A DNA stretch of 64,000 nucleotides. Origin: CAVXFS01 sp963761115 (GTDB lineage: Bacteria > Pseudomonadota > Gammaproteobacteria > Burkholderiales > Gallionellaceae). Both the position numbers and the translations under genes were made by a program. Each line of letters opens with the position of its first letter. Within the stretch, counting starts at the first letter, position 1. Positions 25,979 to 35,100 of this stretch are shown here, in pieces. Below the pieces are notes generated by a model that saw nothing but the letters and a program-made list of their open reading frames with translations, did not search any database and was not told the origin of the DNA. Location of the stretch: positions 310,001-374,000 of the forward strand of contig CAVXFS010000003.1 in the NCBI GenBank assembly GCA_963761115.1. The letters are read 5' to 3'.

Positions 25979-27896
25979 ATGCCCCAAGCGCCTTCACACG
26001 CCGCCCTCGCCACCTTGCCGTCAGGAAGAATACCGGTGGAACAGGCTTTGGCGCTCGCCGGCAAGCAGATCGATGCGGGACAGTTGCAGGAGGCGGAGGG
26101 AATTCTTCGCCAGATATTGCAAAAGCAGCCGCGCAACGCCTTTGCCTTGCACCTGATGGGCGTGCTGGCGCACCGGGCGGGCAGAGCCATGCTCGCCGTC
26201 GACCTGATCGGCAAGGCCATTGCAATCAATCCGGGGGTTGCGCAATTCCACTCCAATCGCGGCGAAATGTGTCGCAATCTCGGGCGCCTGGACCAGGCCA
26301 TCCATCACGGCGAGCAGGCGGTCAGGCTTGAGCCCGGCAATGCGGCGGCGCACAGCAATCTCGGCATTGCTTATTACGACAATAAAAACTACCGGCGCGC
26401 TGCAGCCTGCCAGAACAAGGCGCTCGAACTCAACCCGTCGCTGGTCCAGGCATTGAATAACCTCGGCAGCATCCACAGCGAACTCAAGCAGAACGAAAGC
26501 GCGATTGCCTGCCTGCGCAGGGCGATAGCGATCGCCCCGGATCATGCCGAGGCCATGAACAACCTCGGGCAGGTATTGAAGGACATCGGCCAGCTCGATC
26601 AGGCGATGACGAATTTTCGCCGTGCACTTGAGATCAAGCCCGGCTACGCCGAATGCCACAGCAACATGTTGTATGCCCTGAACTGTATCCCCGGCCATAC
26701 GCCAGCCGATTATCTTGAACTGGCGCGAGCGTATGGCAGCATGGTTGCGGGCAAGGTCGCTGCACGGTTTTCAGCATGGACCTGCCCGGCCGACCCGCAA
26801 CGGCTGCGTGTCGGGCTGGTGTCCGGCGACTTGCGCAAGCATTCGGTGGGACATTTTGTCGAAGGGCTGATCACCCATCTCGACCCGGCCCGCATCGAAC
26901 TGTTCGCCTATCCGACGCACCATGCCGAGGACGAACTCACCGCGCGCATCCGCCCCTGCTTTTCGGCGTGGAAATCGCTGGTCGGCAAAAACGATGCCGC
27001 CGCAGCCCGCCTGATCCACGGCGACGGCATCCATGTATTGCTCGACCTGTCCGGGCACACGGCATACAACCGCCTGCCGCTGTTCGCCTGGAAATCCGCC
27101 CCGGTGCAAGTCGACCTGGCTGGGATTGCCGGCCACGACCGGGGTGGCGGAAATGGATTATGTGCTCGGCGATCCCCATGCCCTGCCGGCGGAATTCGAG
27201 GACCACTTTACCGAAAGCGTGTGGCGGATGCCGGAAAGCTGCCTGTGCCTGACCGTTCCGTCGTCCGCTGTCGAAGTCGGTCCGCTGCCTGCCCTGGCGT
27301 CGGGATACGTGACGTTCGGCAGTTTCAATAACCTCAGCAAGATGAGCGATGCGGTGGTGGCGACATGGGCGCGCATACTCGAATCCGTGCCGGGCTCGCG
27401 CCTTTACCTCAAGACCGGACAACTGGTTGACGCGAACGTGTGCGAGCAGATGCGCAAGCGTTTTGCCGCCCGTGGCATCAACCCGGAACGGTTGCTGCTG
27501 CAGGGCATGCTGGTTGACCGCGACGATCATTTTGCCGCCTACAACAAAATCGATATCGCGCTGGACACCTTCCCTTACCCCGGCGTCACCACCAGTGTCG
27601 AAGCCTTGTGGATGGGCGTGCCGGTATTGAGCATGCGCGGCGACCGCTTTCTCTCAAGCACGGCGGGCAGCATCGCCCATAATGCCGGCCTGCCGGACTG
27701 GATCGCCGCCGATGCAAACGACTACGTTGCCAGGGCAGTCGAGCAGGCGAACAATCTGCAACGCCTGGCAACGCTGCGCGCAAGCCTGCGCCAGCAGGTG
27801 CTGGCATCGCCCTTGTTCGACGCGCCCCGCTTCGCGCGCGATTTCGAGGATGCGCTATGGGGCATGTGGCAAAGCCGTCGATCCCCTAACCCGTAG
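25979..27896 (+). CDS. TPR protein with GT41 (SPINDLY/OGT-like) glycosyltransferase domain (one frameshift)
   Basis: About 638 residues after removing one extra G near 27113. The N-terminal TPR block (IPVEQALALAGKQ..., recurring AHSNLGIAYYD, ALNNLGSIH) covers about residues 15-235. The catalytic part resembles bacterial O-GlcNAc transferase-like proteins and HMW1C-type enzymes: RVGLVSGDLRKHSVGHF, HVLLDLSGHTAYNRL, WLGLPATTGVAEMDYVLGD, FGSFNNLSKMSD and DTFPYPGVTTSVEALWMGVPV, then GDRFLSSTAGSI. GT41 enzymes use UDP-sugars to modify Ser/Thr or Asn in proteins in the cytoplasm. Its TPR block is closely similar to those of the next gene and of the third TPR module of the 37.7-kb fusion gene. Autotransporter passengers downstream are candidate substrates (inference). 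Confidence 0.86.
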
Positions 27897-27911
27897 GTTG
27901 GGCTGACCAAC
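27891..27911. repeat. Half copy of the GTAGGTTGGGC palindrome
   Basis: CCGTAGGTTGGGCTGACCAA starts within the 3' end of the GT41 gene (stop at 27896) and is not followed by a full right arm, so it is a degenerate copy. Confidence 0.55.
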
Positions 27912-27989
27912 GAACGCGGTCTGCTCGACCTTGAATCGCAATCTTGATAGACTCTGCGGCCTTTGATCAATCATGCAACCCGAATCGAG

Positions 27990-30125
27990 ATGGCCAAAAA
28001 ATCCCAACCGGCGACTGCCTCCAATGTCCTGATGCAACCCCCGCCCATGCCGGTAGAGCAGGCCCTGATGTTGGCGGGGCAGAAGGTTGACGCCGGAGAA
28101 TTGCAAGGCGCGGAGGCCATCCTGCGCCAGGTATTGCAGCGGCAGCCCCGCAACGCCTACGCGGTGCATCTACTTGGCGTCATCGCCCACCACGCGGGCC
28201 GTGCCGAACTGGCGCTGGAACTGATCGGCAAGGCCATCGAGATCCTGCCGACCAACGCCCAGTTCCATACCAACCGTGGCGAGATGTGCCGCATGCTCAA
28301 GCGCCTGGATGAAGCCATCACCCACGGCGAACAGGCGGTCAGGCTCGACCCGAAAAATGCCACCGCGCACAGCAATCTCGGCATCGCCTATTACGACAAA
28401 AAGGATTACCAGCGCGCCGCCGCCTGCCAGGAAAAAGCCCTCGAGCTCAGCCCCGCGTTGTTGCAGGCCATGAACAATCTCGGCAGCATCCAGCGCGAAC
28501 TGAAGGACAAGGAAGGCGCGATCGCCTATTACCGCCAGGTGCTGGAAATCGATCCGGATTTTCACGAGGCCAGGAACAACATGGCCGCCGTGCTTGCCGA
28601 ACTGGAAAGACCGGAAGAGGCGATGACCGAACTGCTCAGGGTGATTCGTGCCCGCCCGAAATATGCCGATGCCCATTGCAATATCGGCAATGCCTTTTTT
28701 CGGCTGGAAAATTACGACAAGGCGGTCGCTGCCTTCAACCAGACGCTGGCGCTCAGCCCGGACAATCCTGCTGCGTTGATGGGACTGGCGCGCGCCTACA
28801 AGGAACAGGAACGGCTGGATGAAGCGCGCACCATGGTCAACCGCGCATTGCTGCTCGAACCGGACAAGGCCGAGGCCTACAGCCTGTCCGGCGACATCTA
28901 CACCAAGACGGAACAGTACGGGCTGGCCGAGGCCGAGTACCGCAAGGCGATCGCACTCGACGAAAATCTGCTTGGCGGATACCTGGGCCTGGGACAGTTG
29001 CAGATGGAACTGGGCCAGCTCGACGAATCCCAGGCCAGCTTCTACAAAGCCATGGAGATCGACCCAGAGGAAATTGCACCCTATGTCCATCTGGCGCAGG
29101 CCAGAAAAATCAAGCCCGACGACCCAATCCTGGCGCGACTGGAAACCGAAGCGGAGAGCTTCGACAGCATGCCATCCACCAAGGCCATGCCGCTGCATTT
29201 CGCGCTGGGCAAGGCCTATGACGACCTGAAGGAATATGACAAGGCCTTTCCGCACTTCGCAGAGGGTTGTCGCCTCAAGCGCGAACGCATCCAGTACAGC
29301 GCAGATAACCACGACAGCGCCTGCCAGAACATCCGCGAATTTTTCAGCAAGGAAACCATCGACCGGCTGCGCGGCGGCGGCGATCCCACGGACGTGCCGA
29401 TCTTCGTGCTCGGCATGCCGCGTTCCGGCACCACGCTGACCGAAACCATCCTCGCCAGCCACCCGGACGTGTATGGCGCGGGTGAATTGCACGACCTGCT
29501 GGGCATCGCCAACCAGCCCATCGCCGGCAAGCTGAGCGAAGGCTTTCCGCTGTCGATGATCGGCGTCACCCCGGAAGACCTGGGCCGCGCCGGCGCGCGT
29601 TACCTGGCCGGACTGCGCGAACGCAACGCCACCGCCCGACACATCACCGACAAGATGCCGGCCAACTTCCTCGCCCTCGGCCTGATCCACCTGATGCTGC
29701 CGAATGCCAGGATCATCCACGTCAGGCGCAATGCGGCGGACATCTGCCTTTCCTGCTTCACCAAGATGTTCAACAACAGCCAGTATCACACTTACGACCT
29801 GATCGAACTGGGCCGCTACTATGTCAACTACGCCAAGCTGATGGAGCACTGGCGCAACGTACTGCCGGCGGACGCCTTCCTCGATGTGCAGTACGAACAG
29901 CTGGTCACCGACAAGGAAGCACAGACCCGCCGCCTGATCGAATACTGCGGGCTGGAATGGAACGACGCCTGCCTCGAATCGCACAAGACCGAGCGCAGCA
30001 TCAAGACCGCCAGCATCACCCAGGTGCGCCAGCCGGTCTACACCAGCTCCGTCGAACGCTGGCGCCCGTATGAAAAACACCTGCAACCGCTGTTCGAGGT
30101 GCTGGGCAAATACGCGCCGAGCTGA
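27990..30125 (+). CDS. TPR-sulfotransferase
   Basis: About 711 residues from ATG 27990; a TTG at 27963 in frame is an alternative. The N-terminal TPR module (MPVEQALMLAGQKVDAGEL, HSNLGIAYYDKKDYQRAA) is strongly similar to that of the preceding GT41 gene. About ten TPRs lead to a sulfotransferase domain: PIFVLGMPRSGTTLTETILASH (5'-PSB), GAGELHDLL, HITDKMPANFLALGLIHLMLP, IIHVRRNAADICLSCFTKMF (3'-PB) and a C-terminal KTERSIKTASITQVRQPVYTSSVERW. The substrate is unknown; PAPS use is inferred from the motifs. No signal peptide, so probably cytoplasmic. A GTAGGTTGGGC palindrome follows 11 bp after the stop. Confidence 0.9.
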   Translation: MAKKSQPATASNVLMQPPPMPVEQALMLAGQKVDAGELQGAEAILRQVLQRQPRNAYAVHLLGVIAHHAGRAELALELIGKAIEILPTNAQFHTNRGEMCRMLKRLDEAITHGEQAVRLDPKNATAHSNLGIAYYDKKDYQRAAACQEKALELSPALLQAMNNLGSIQRELKDKEGAIAYYRQVLEIDPDFHEARNNMAAVLAELERPEEAMTELLRVIRARPKYADAHCNIGNAFFRLENYDKAVAAFNQTLALSPDNPAALMGLARAYKEQERLDEARTMVNRALLLEPDKAEAYSLSGDIYTKTEQYGLAEAEYRKAIALDENLLGGYLGLGQLQMELGQLDESQASFYKAMEIDPEEIAPYVHLAQARKIKPDDPILARLETEAESFDSMPSTKAMPLHFALGKAYDDLKEYDKAFPHFAEGCRLKRERIQYSADNHDSACQNIREFFSKETIDRLRGGGDPTDVPIFVLGMPRSGTTLTETILASHPDVYGAGELHDLLGIANQPIAGKLSEGFPLSMIGVTPEDLGRAGARYLAGLRERNATARHITDKMPANFLALGLIHLMLPNARIIHVRRNAADICLSCFTKMFNNSQYHTYDLIELGRYYVNYAKLMEHWRNVLPADAFLDVQYEQLVTDKEAQTRRLIEYCGLEWNDACLESHKTERSIKTASITQVRQPVYTSSVERWRPYEKHLQPLFEVLGKYAPS

Positions 30126-30136
30126 TCGAATAAATC

Positions 30137-30171
30137 CGCAGGTTGGGCTTCCTGCGTCAGCCCAACCTACG
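30137..30171. repeat. Dispersed palindrome, GTAGGTTGGGC family
   Basis: Arms CGCAGGTTGGGC / GCCCAACCTACG around TTCCTGCGTCA, in the gap between the TPR-sulfotransferase and TPR-GT9 genes. It overlaps an upstream in-frame ATG (30143), which argues for the later start at 30185. Confidence 0.85.
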
Positions 30172-30184
30172 TATAAATGATGTG

Positions 30185-31765
30185 ATGAATCCAACCGACT
30201 CTCTCGCCGCCCAGAATCCGGAACTTCAGCATGCCATTGCGCTGCAACAAGCCGGGCGCCTGGCCGAGGCAGAGGCGCAATTCAGGAAATTGCTGGGCAC
30301 CTATCCCGGCAACCCGCGTCTGTTGACTGGACTGGGGACGACCGCCCTGCGCATGGGGAAGATCGAACAAGCCATCCGTTTGCTTGGCGCTTCCGTGCAA
30401 GCCGAGCCCAGGCAGCCAGCGGCATTATTCAATCTGGGCATTGCCTTCACGCAAAAAAAACAGTTCGACCGGGCGCTGGCCAGTTACGACCGGGCGCTTG
30501 CCATCAAGCCGGATTTCCCCGTGGCGCATTTCAGGCGTGGAGAGTTGCTGGAAAGACTCAACCGTCCGGAGGAGGCGCTGGCCAGCTATGACCGCGCGCT
30601 CGATCATCCCCTGGTGCACGGCAAGCGCGGCGTGCTGCTGCAAAAGTTCAACCGCTTCGACGAGGCATTGGCGAGCTTTACCCGTGCGCTGGCGGAAAAG
30701 CCGGACGATGCCGCGATGCATGTCAATTGCGGGGTGCTGCTGCAAAACGCCAAGCGCTTCGACGAGGCATTGGCAAGCTACGACCGCGCGATAGTGCTTA
30801 AGCCGGACTACGCCGAAGCCTACTGGTTCAAGGCCCTGGTAAAACTCCTGCTCGGCGACTATGAGCAGGGCTGGCGTCTGCACGAATGGCGCTGGCCAAG
30901 CCTGGGCTACAGGAAGTTGGTCCGGAATTTCAGTCAACCCTTATGGCTGGGTGAACAGGCGGTCGCTGGCAAGACCCTGCTGATCCATGCCGAAGTCGGA
31001 CTCGGGGATAGCATCCAGTTCTGCCGTTATGTGCCGATGGTAGAGGCGCTGGGCGCCAGGGTGATCCTGGAGATGCAGGCGCCAATGGTCGCGTTGGCAG
31101 CCACGCTCGCGGGCAATATCACGGTCGTCGAAAAAGGCCGGCCGTTGCCGGAATTCGACCTGCACTGTCCGGCAATGAGCCTGCCACTGGCATTCAACAC
31201 CACACTGGAAACGGTGCCGGCAGCGGTTCCCTACCTTCATGCCGATGCTGACAAGCAAAGCGCCTGGCGGCAACGGCTGGGGCAGCGGACAAAACCGCGC
31301 ATAGGCCTGGTGTGGTCAGGCTTGATGCGCTCGATTATCGATGCCAACCCGGCCAAGAAACGCAGCATTCCGCTGCGGTTGCTGGAGCCGCTGTTGTGCC
31401 TGCCGGTGGAATTCCATTCGCTGCAAAAAAATTACTTGCCGGAGGATTTGGACTTCCTGTCGAAATTCAACCCGATCCACACCCATCAGGACGAGTTGCA
31501 CGATTTCTCCGATACCGCTGCGCTGATCAGGGAAATGGACCTGGTCATTACCATCGACACGTCGGTTGCCCACCTGGCCGGCGCACTTGGCCAGCCGCTC
31601 TGGATCATGTTGCCGTCAGTCACGGACTATCGCTGGACACTGGATGGAACCGCCACGCCCTGGTATCCCGGCGCCACCCTGTTCCGGCAATCCGTAGCGG
31701 GCGACTGGACCGAGGTCATAGCCCGAGTCGCGCAAAAGGCGGCAGCAGAAATCCTGCACGCTTGA
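30185..31765 (+). CDS. TPR protein with GT9-like (heptosyltransferase-type) domain
   Basis: About 526 residues from ATG 30185. Six or so TPRs (FDEALASFTRALAEKPDDAAM, FDEALASYDRAIVLKPDYAEAY) occupy residues 10-240. The rest resembles the TPR-GT9 hybrids found in many proteobacteria, with LLIHAEVGLGDSIQFCRYVP near residue 262, RIGLVWSGL, SIPLRLLEPLL, FHSLQKN, and the acceptor/nucleotide-sugar motif TIDTSVAHLAGALGQPLWIMLP then DYRWTLDG and TPWYPGATLFRQ. The donor could be ADP-heptose or another NDP-sugar; this is not readable. Bacterial autotransporter heptosyltransferases also belong to the GT9-like group, and an autotransporter gene follows, so passenger glycosylation is a reasonable but unproven role. 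Confidence 0.87.
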   Translation: MNPTDSLAAQNPELQHAIALQQAGRLAEAEAQFRKLLGTYPGNPRLLTGLGTTALRMGKIEQAIRLLGASVQAEPRQPAALFNLGIAFTQKKQFDRALASYDRALAIKPDFPVAHFRRGELLERLNRPEEALASYDRALDHPLVHGKRGVLLQKFNRFDEALASFTRALAEKPDDAAMHVNCGVLLQNAKRFDEALASYDRAIVLKPDYAEAYWFKALVKLLLGDYEQGWRLHEWRWPSLGYRKLVRNFSQPLWLGEQAVAGKTLLIHAEVGLGDSIQFCRYVPMVEALGARVILEMQAPMVALAATLAGNITVVEKGRPLPEFDLHCPAMSLPLAFNTTLETVPAAVPYLHADADKQSAWRQRLGQRTKPRIGLVWSGLMRSIIDANPAKKRSIPLRLLEPLLCLPVEFHSLQKNYLPEDLDFLSKFNPIHTHQDELHDFSDTAALIREMDLVITIDTSVAHLAGALGQPLWIMLPSVTDYRWTLDGTATPWYPGATLFRQSVAGDWTEVIARVAQKAAAEILHA

Positions 31766-31811
31766 CGCCCGCCAAGGCAGCCCAACCTACCAAAAATTAT
31801 GGCTAAGGCAA

Positions 31812-31844
31812 GTTGTTGGGCTTCGTTCCTCAGCCCAACCTACG
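31812..31844. repeat. Dispersed palindrome, GTAGGTTGGGC family
   Basis: Arms GTTGTTGGGC / GCCCAACCTAC around TTCGTTCCTCA, with a shorter right-arm relic CAGCCCAACCTACC about 40 bp upstream. Confidence 0.8.
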
Positions 31845-31923
31845 AAACCTAACCTGCCAAAAACTGGCTGCATGCCTGTTAAATGCAACGGGGTATGGAT
31901 TTCCGCACAAGTTCAAAAATTGT

Positions 31924-31953
31924 TTGCAATTGCTTTGCCGGGGATGCTATATT
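31924..31953 (+). promoter_or_regulatory. Candidate sigma-70 promoter of the first autotransporter
   Basis: TTGCAA and TATATT separated by 18 bp. The -10 lies in ATGCTATATT, a 10-mer also found upstream of the second adhesin at 42988-42997. Both genes then have long AT-rich leaders. Confidence 0.5.
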
Positions 31954-32150
31954 CGCGCCAGAGGGAATTAGGGTAAGCAGCAAAATAAACCCGGAAAAAA
32001 TTAAATAAACGCCAGAAAAATTTTACCAAGGAATCGATCATCACTAAATATGGATTTATATGGATTTGTGATGCAGCGGTCGATCCCAAGCCGAATTAAG
32101 CATTGAGCATTTAAAAATCGGGCATCAACTGAAATTAAAAGGGAGCTACC

Positions 32151-35100
32151 ATGTCAACGAAAAACAAGCGTACATCATCCCAATGGAAACGTAACACACT
32201 GAACGCCGCCGTCGCGCTGGCGATATCAGGCATGTGTGCCGCACCGGCATGGTCGGATGTCTTGGTTTGCAGCGACCCCATCAGCAGCACCATCGGCGCT
32301 TGCGATGCCTCTGGAGTCAGCCCGCTTACCGTCACTTCCAACGGGAAAGTGATTTCCTCTGGCCATTCTGCCATCTACTACCTTGGCATGCTGGACGGCA
32401 GCCTGACCAATAACGGCACGGTCGCCGCCGGCTTGTTGGGCACAGTGTCCTCTGCGGCTGGGGTATACATCCATGGCGTGTTGAGCGGCACGCTGAGCAA
32501 CAGCGGCTCGATCGGTGCAACTGCGCACAGCTCGGCATATTCCGTCCTGGCAGCCGGCGTAGTTGGCGAGGACAGCTTTACCGGCTCGCTGACCAATAGC
32601 GGCACCATTTCCGGCAATGCCGACGGCGGCTATAATGCAGGTGCGTCCGGCATATTCATCAATGGCGACCTGAACTCGCTGAGCAACAGCGGCATGATCA
32701 TGGGTCATGCCAGTTCTGCCATCAACGCATATGCCGCCGGCTTGGTCGTCACCAATAACCTCACTGGCGCGCTGACCAACCATGGCACCATCGCGGGCGT
32801 GGCAACCAACGATGGCAACGCCTCCGCCACCGGCATTGCCATCGGCAGCAGCCTGCTGGGCACATTGACCAACAGCGGCACGATCTCGGCCACGGCGCAT
32901 TCCTACAGCGAGGAAGCCTATGCCTCCGGCGTTTACCTTGGTTACGTGGGCAGCGCTGGTTCGCTGACCAACAATGGCGCCATCCTGGCCCAGGCAACGG
33001 GTGAGTCCACTGTCGCTGCCGCGGGTATTTATGTCAGCGAAAGCATGGATGGCAAGTTGACCAACACCGGCACGATCTCGGCCAAGGCGTATTCCACCAG
33101 CAGTAATGACGCCTTTGCCCATGGTGTTCTCATCGACAGCACCTTGGGCAGCACCGGCTCGCTGAGCAACAGCGGCACCATCACGGCGCAGGCGACTGCA
33201 TACAATAATGCCTTTGCCTACGGCGTGGATATCGGTGGCATATATGGAGGATACCTGGACGGCATGCTGAGCAACAGCGGCACGATCTCGGCCATGGCGC
33301 TTTCCACCTCGGAAGAAGCCTTTGCCTACGGCGTTTACGTCGCCGGCGGCCTGGGCGGCGGCACGCTGAGCAACAGCGGCACGATCTCGGCCGCGGCGAC
33401 AGGCACCTGGGCTTATGCCTACGGCGTTTACGTCAACACCGGTATGGACAGCACCGGGTCGATGACCAACAACGGCACCATCTCTGCCTCTGCACTTGCC
33501 CACTCCGAAGCCGATGCCTATGGCGTGATCATCAGCGGCAACATGGACGGCACGCTGAGTAACGGCGGCACCATCTCGGCCACGGCACAGTCCACCGAGG
33601 ACTATGCCTATGCCTATGGTGTGAGTGTTTACGGCGACCTGAACGGCACGCTGAGCAACGGCGGCTCGATCCTGGCCAAGGAAACGGCCTGGTATAGTGG
33701 AAGTGCCTCCGGTATTTATGTCGGGGGCAATCTGAACGGCACGTTGACCAACGATGGCACCATCTCGGCCACGGCGCTTTCCACCCCCCCCTCTGATTAT
33801 AATGCAACTGCATACGGTATTAACATTCGCTACGGCTTTGGCAGCAGCGGCGTGCTGACCAACAACGGCACGATCTCGGCCAGTGCTGAAGTCGGCGGGG
33901 ATGCGTATGCCTATGGTGTGATCATCGATGGCGGTGAAGGCTACAGCAACATGGATGGCACGCTGACCAACAACGGCACGATTTCAGCCACGGCACTTTC
34001 CTATAGCTCGGATGCCTATGCTTACGGCGTCTATCTGGGTGGCACCATGGGTAGCACCGGTTCGCTGACCAACATGGGCACGATCTCGGCCACGGCCACG
34101 GCTTCAACCGACTCCCTGGCGTATGCCTACGGTGTCTATATCAATGGCAGCATGGACGGCATGCTGAGTAACGGCGGCACGATCTCGGCCACGGCGACTG
34201 CCAGCACCCATGCCTATGCATATGGTATCTACATCGATGGCAGCCAGAGCGGCACGCTGACCAACGACGGCGCGATTATGGCGACTGCGCTTTCTTACAC
34301 CGAGGATGCCTGGGCTTACGGCGTCGATATCAACGGTGACATGGGCAGCACCGGTTCACTGACCAACAATGGCGCGATTACAGTCTCGTCGACCGCTTCC
34401 TCCATCGCGAGAGCCTACGGTGTCTATGTCAATGGCAGTATGGCCGCCATGCTGGGCAACAACGGCACGATCTCGGCCACGGCGAATGCCTCCGGTCTCT
34501 ACGCTTCTGCCTACGGCATCTACGTCTATGGCGACATGGCCAGCACCGGCTCGCTGACCAACGGCGGTACCATCTCGGCCGTAGCGAATGGCTTTACCGA
34601 TGCCAATGCCTATGGTGTCTTCCTTGACGGCGGTGAAGGCAACAACATTGACGGCACGCTGACCAACACCGGCACGATCTCTGCCTCGGCGATTTCTGCC
34701 CATGACTCTGCAACTGCCATCGGCATTTATGTGAATGGAGACCTCTCCAACACCGGTGGCGCACTGACCAACACTGGCCTCATTATGGCCTCGGCCACAG
34801 CCCGCACCTGGGCAGAAGCCTACGGGGTTGACTTCGGCAACCTGTATGGCACGCTGACCAACGACGGCACCATCTCGGCCACGGCGATTGCCAGCCGTGG
34901 CGATGCATCAGCCGAAGGCATCTCCATGAGCAACTTGGATTCGAGCGACTCGCTGACCAACAACGGCACCATCAGCGCATCGGCCACGGCCACAACCTGG
35001 GCGGGCGCCTGGGGTATCAACATGGGTGCAGTCTTTGGCCCGCTGACCAATGACGGCACCATCTCGGCCATGGCGATCTCCAGCCATTCAGATGCATCTG

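Larger units (their letters stand above)
31766..32150. other. Intergenic region before the first autotransporter
   Basis: 385 bp without a gene. It holds a part copy (31773-31786) and a full copy (31812-31844) of the GTAGGTTGGGC palindrome, then a candidate promoter at 31924-31953, followed by an AT-rich untranslated leader of nearly 200 bp and a ribosome site GGGAGC near 32141. Confidence 0.7.

Noticed and set aside
28170..30194. 674-codon minus-strand ORF opposite the TPR-sulfotransferase
   Set aside because: A shadow of the TPR codon pattern in a GC-rich gene; it has no family signature.
32226..33503. Large minus-strand ORF opposite the first autotransporter
   Set aside because: No ribosome site or recognisable domain; it mirrors the repeat periodicity of the sense gene.
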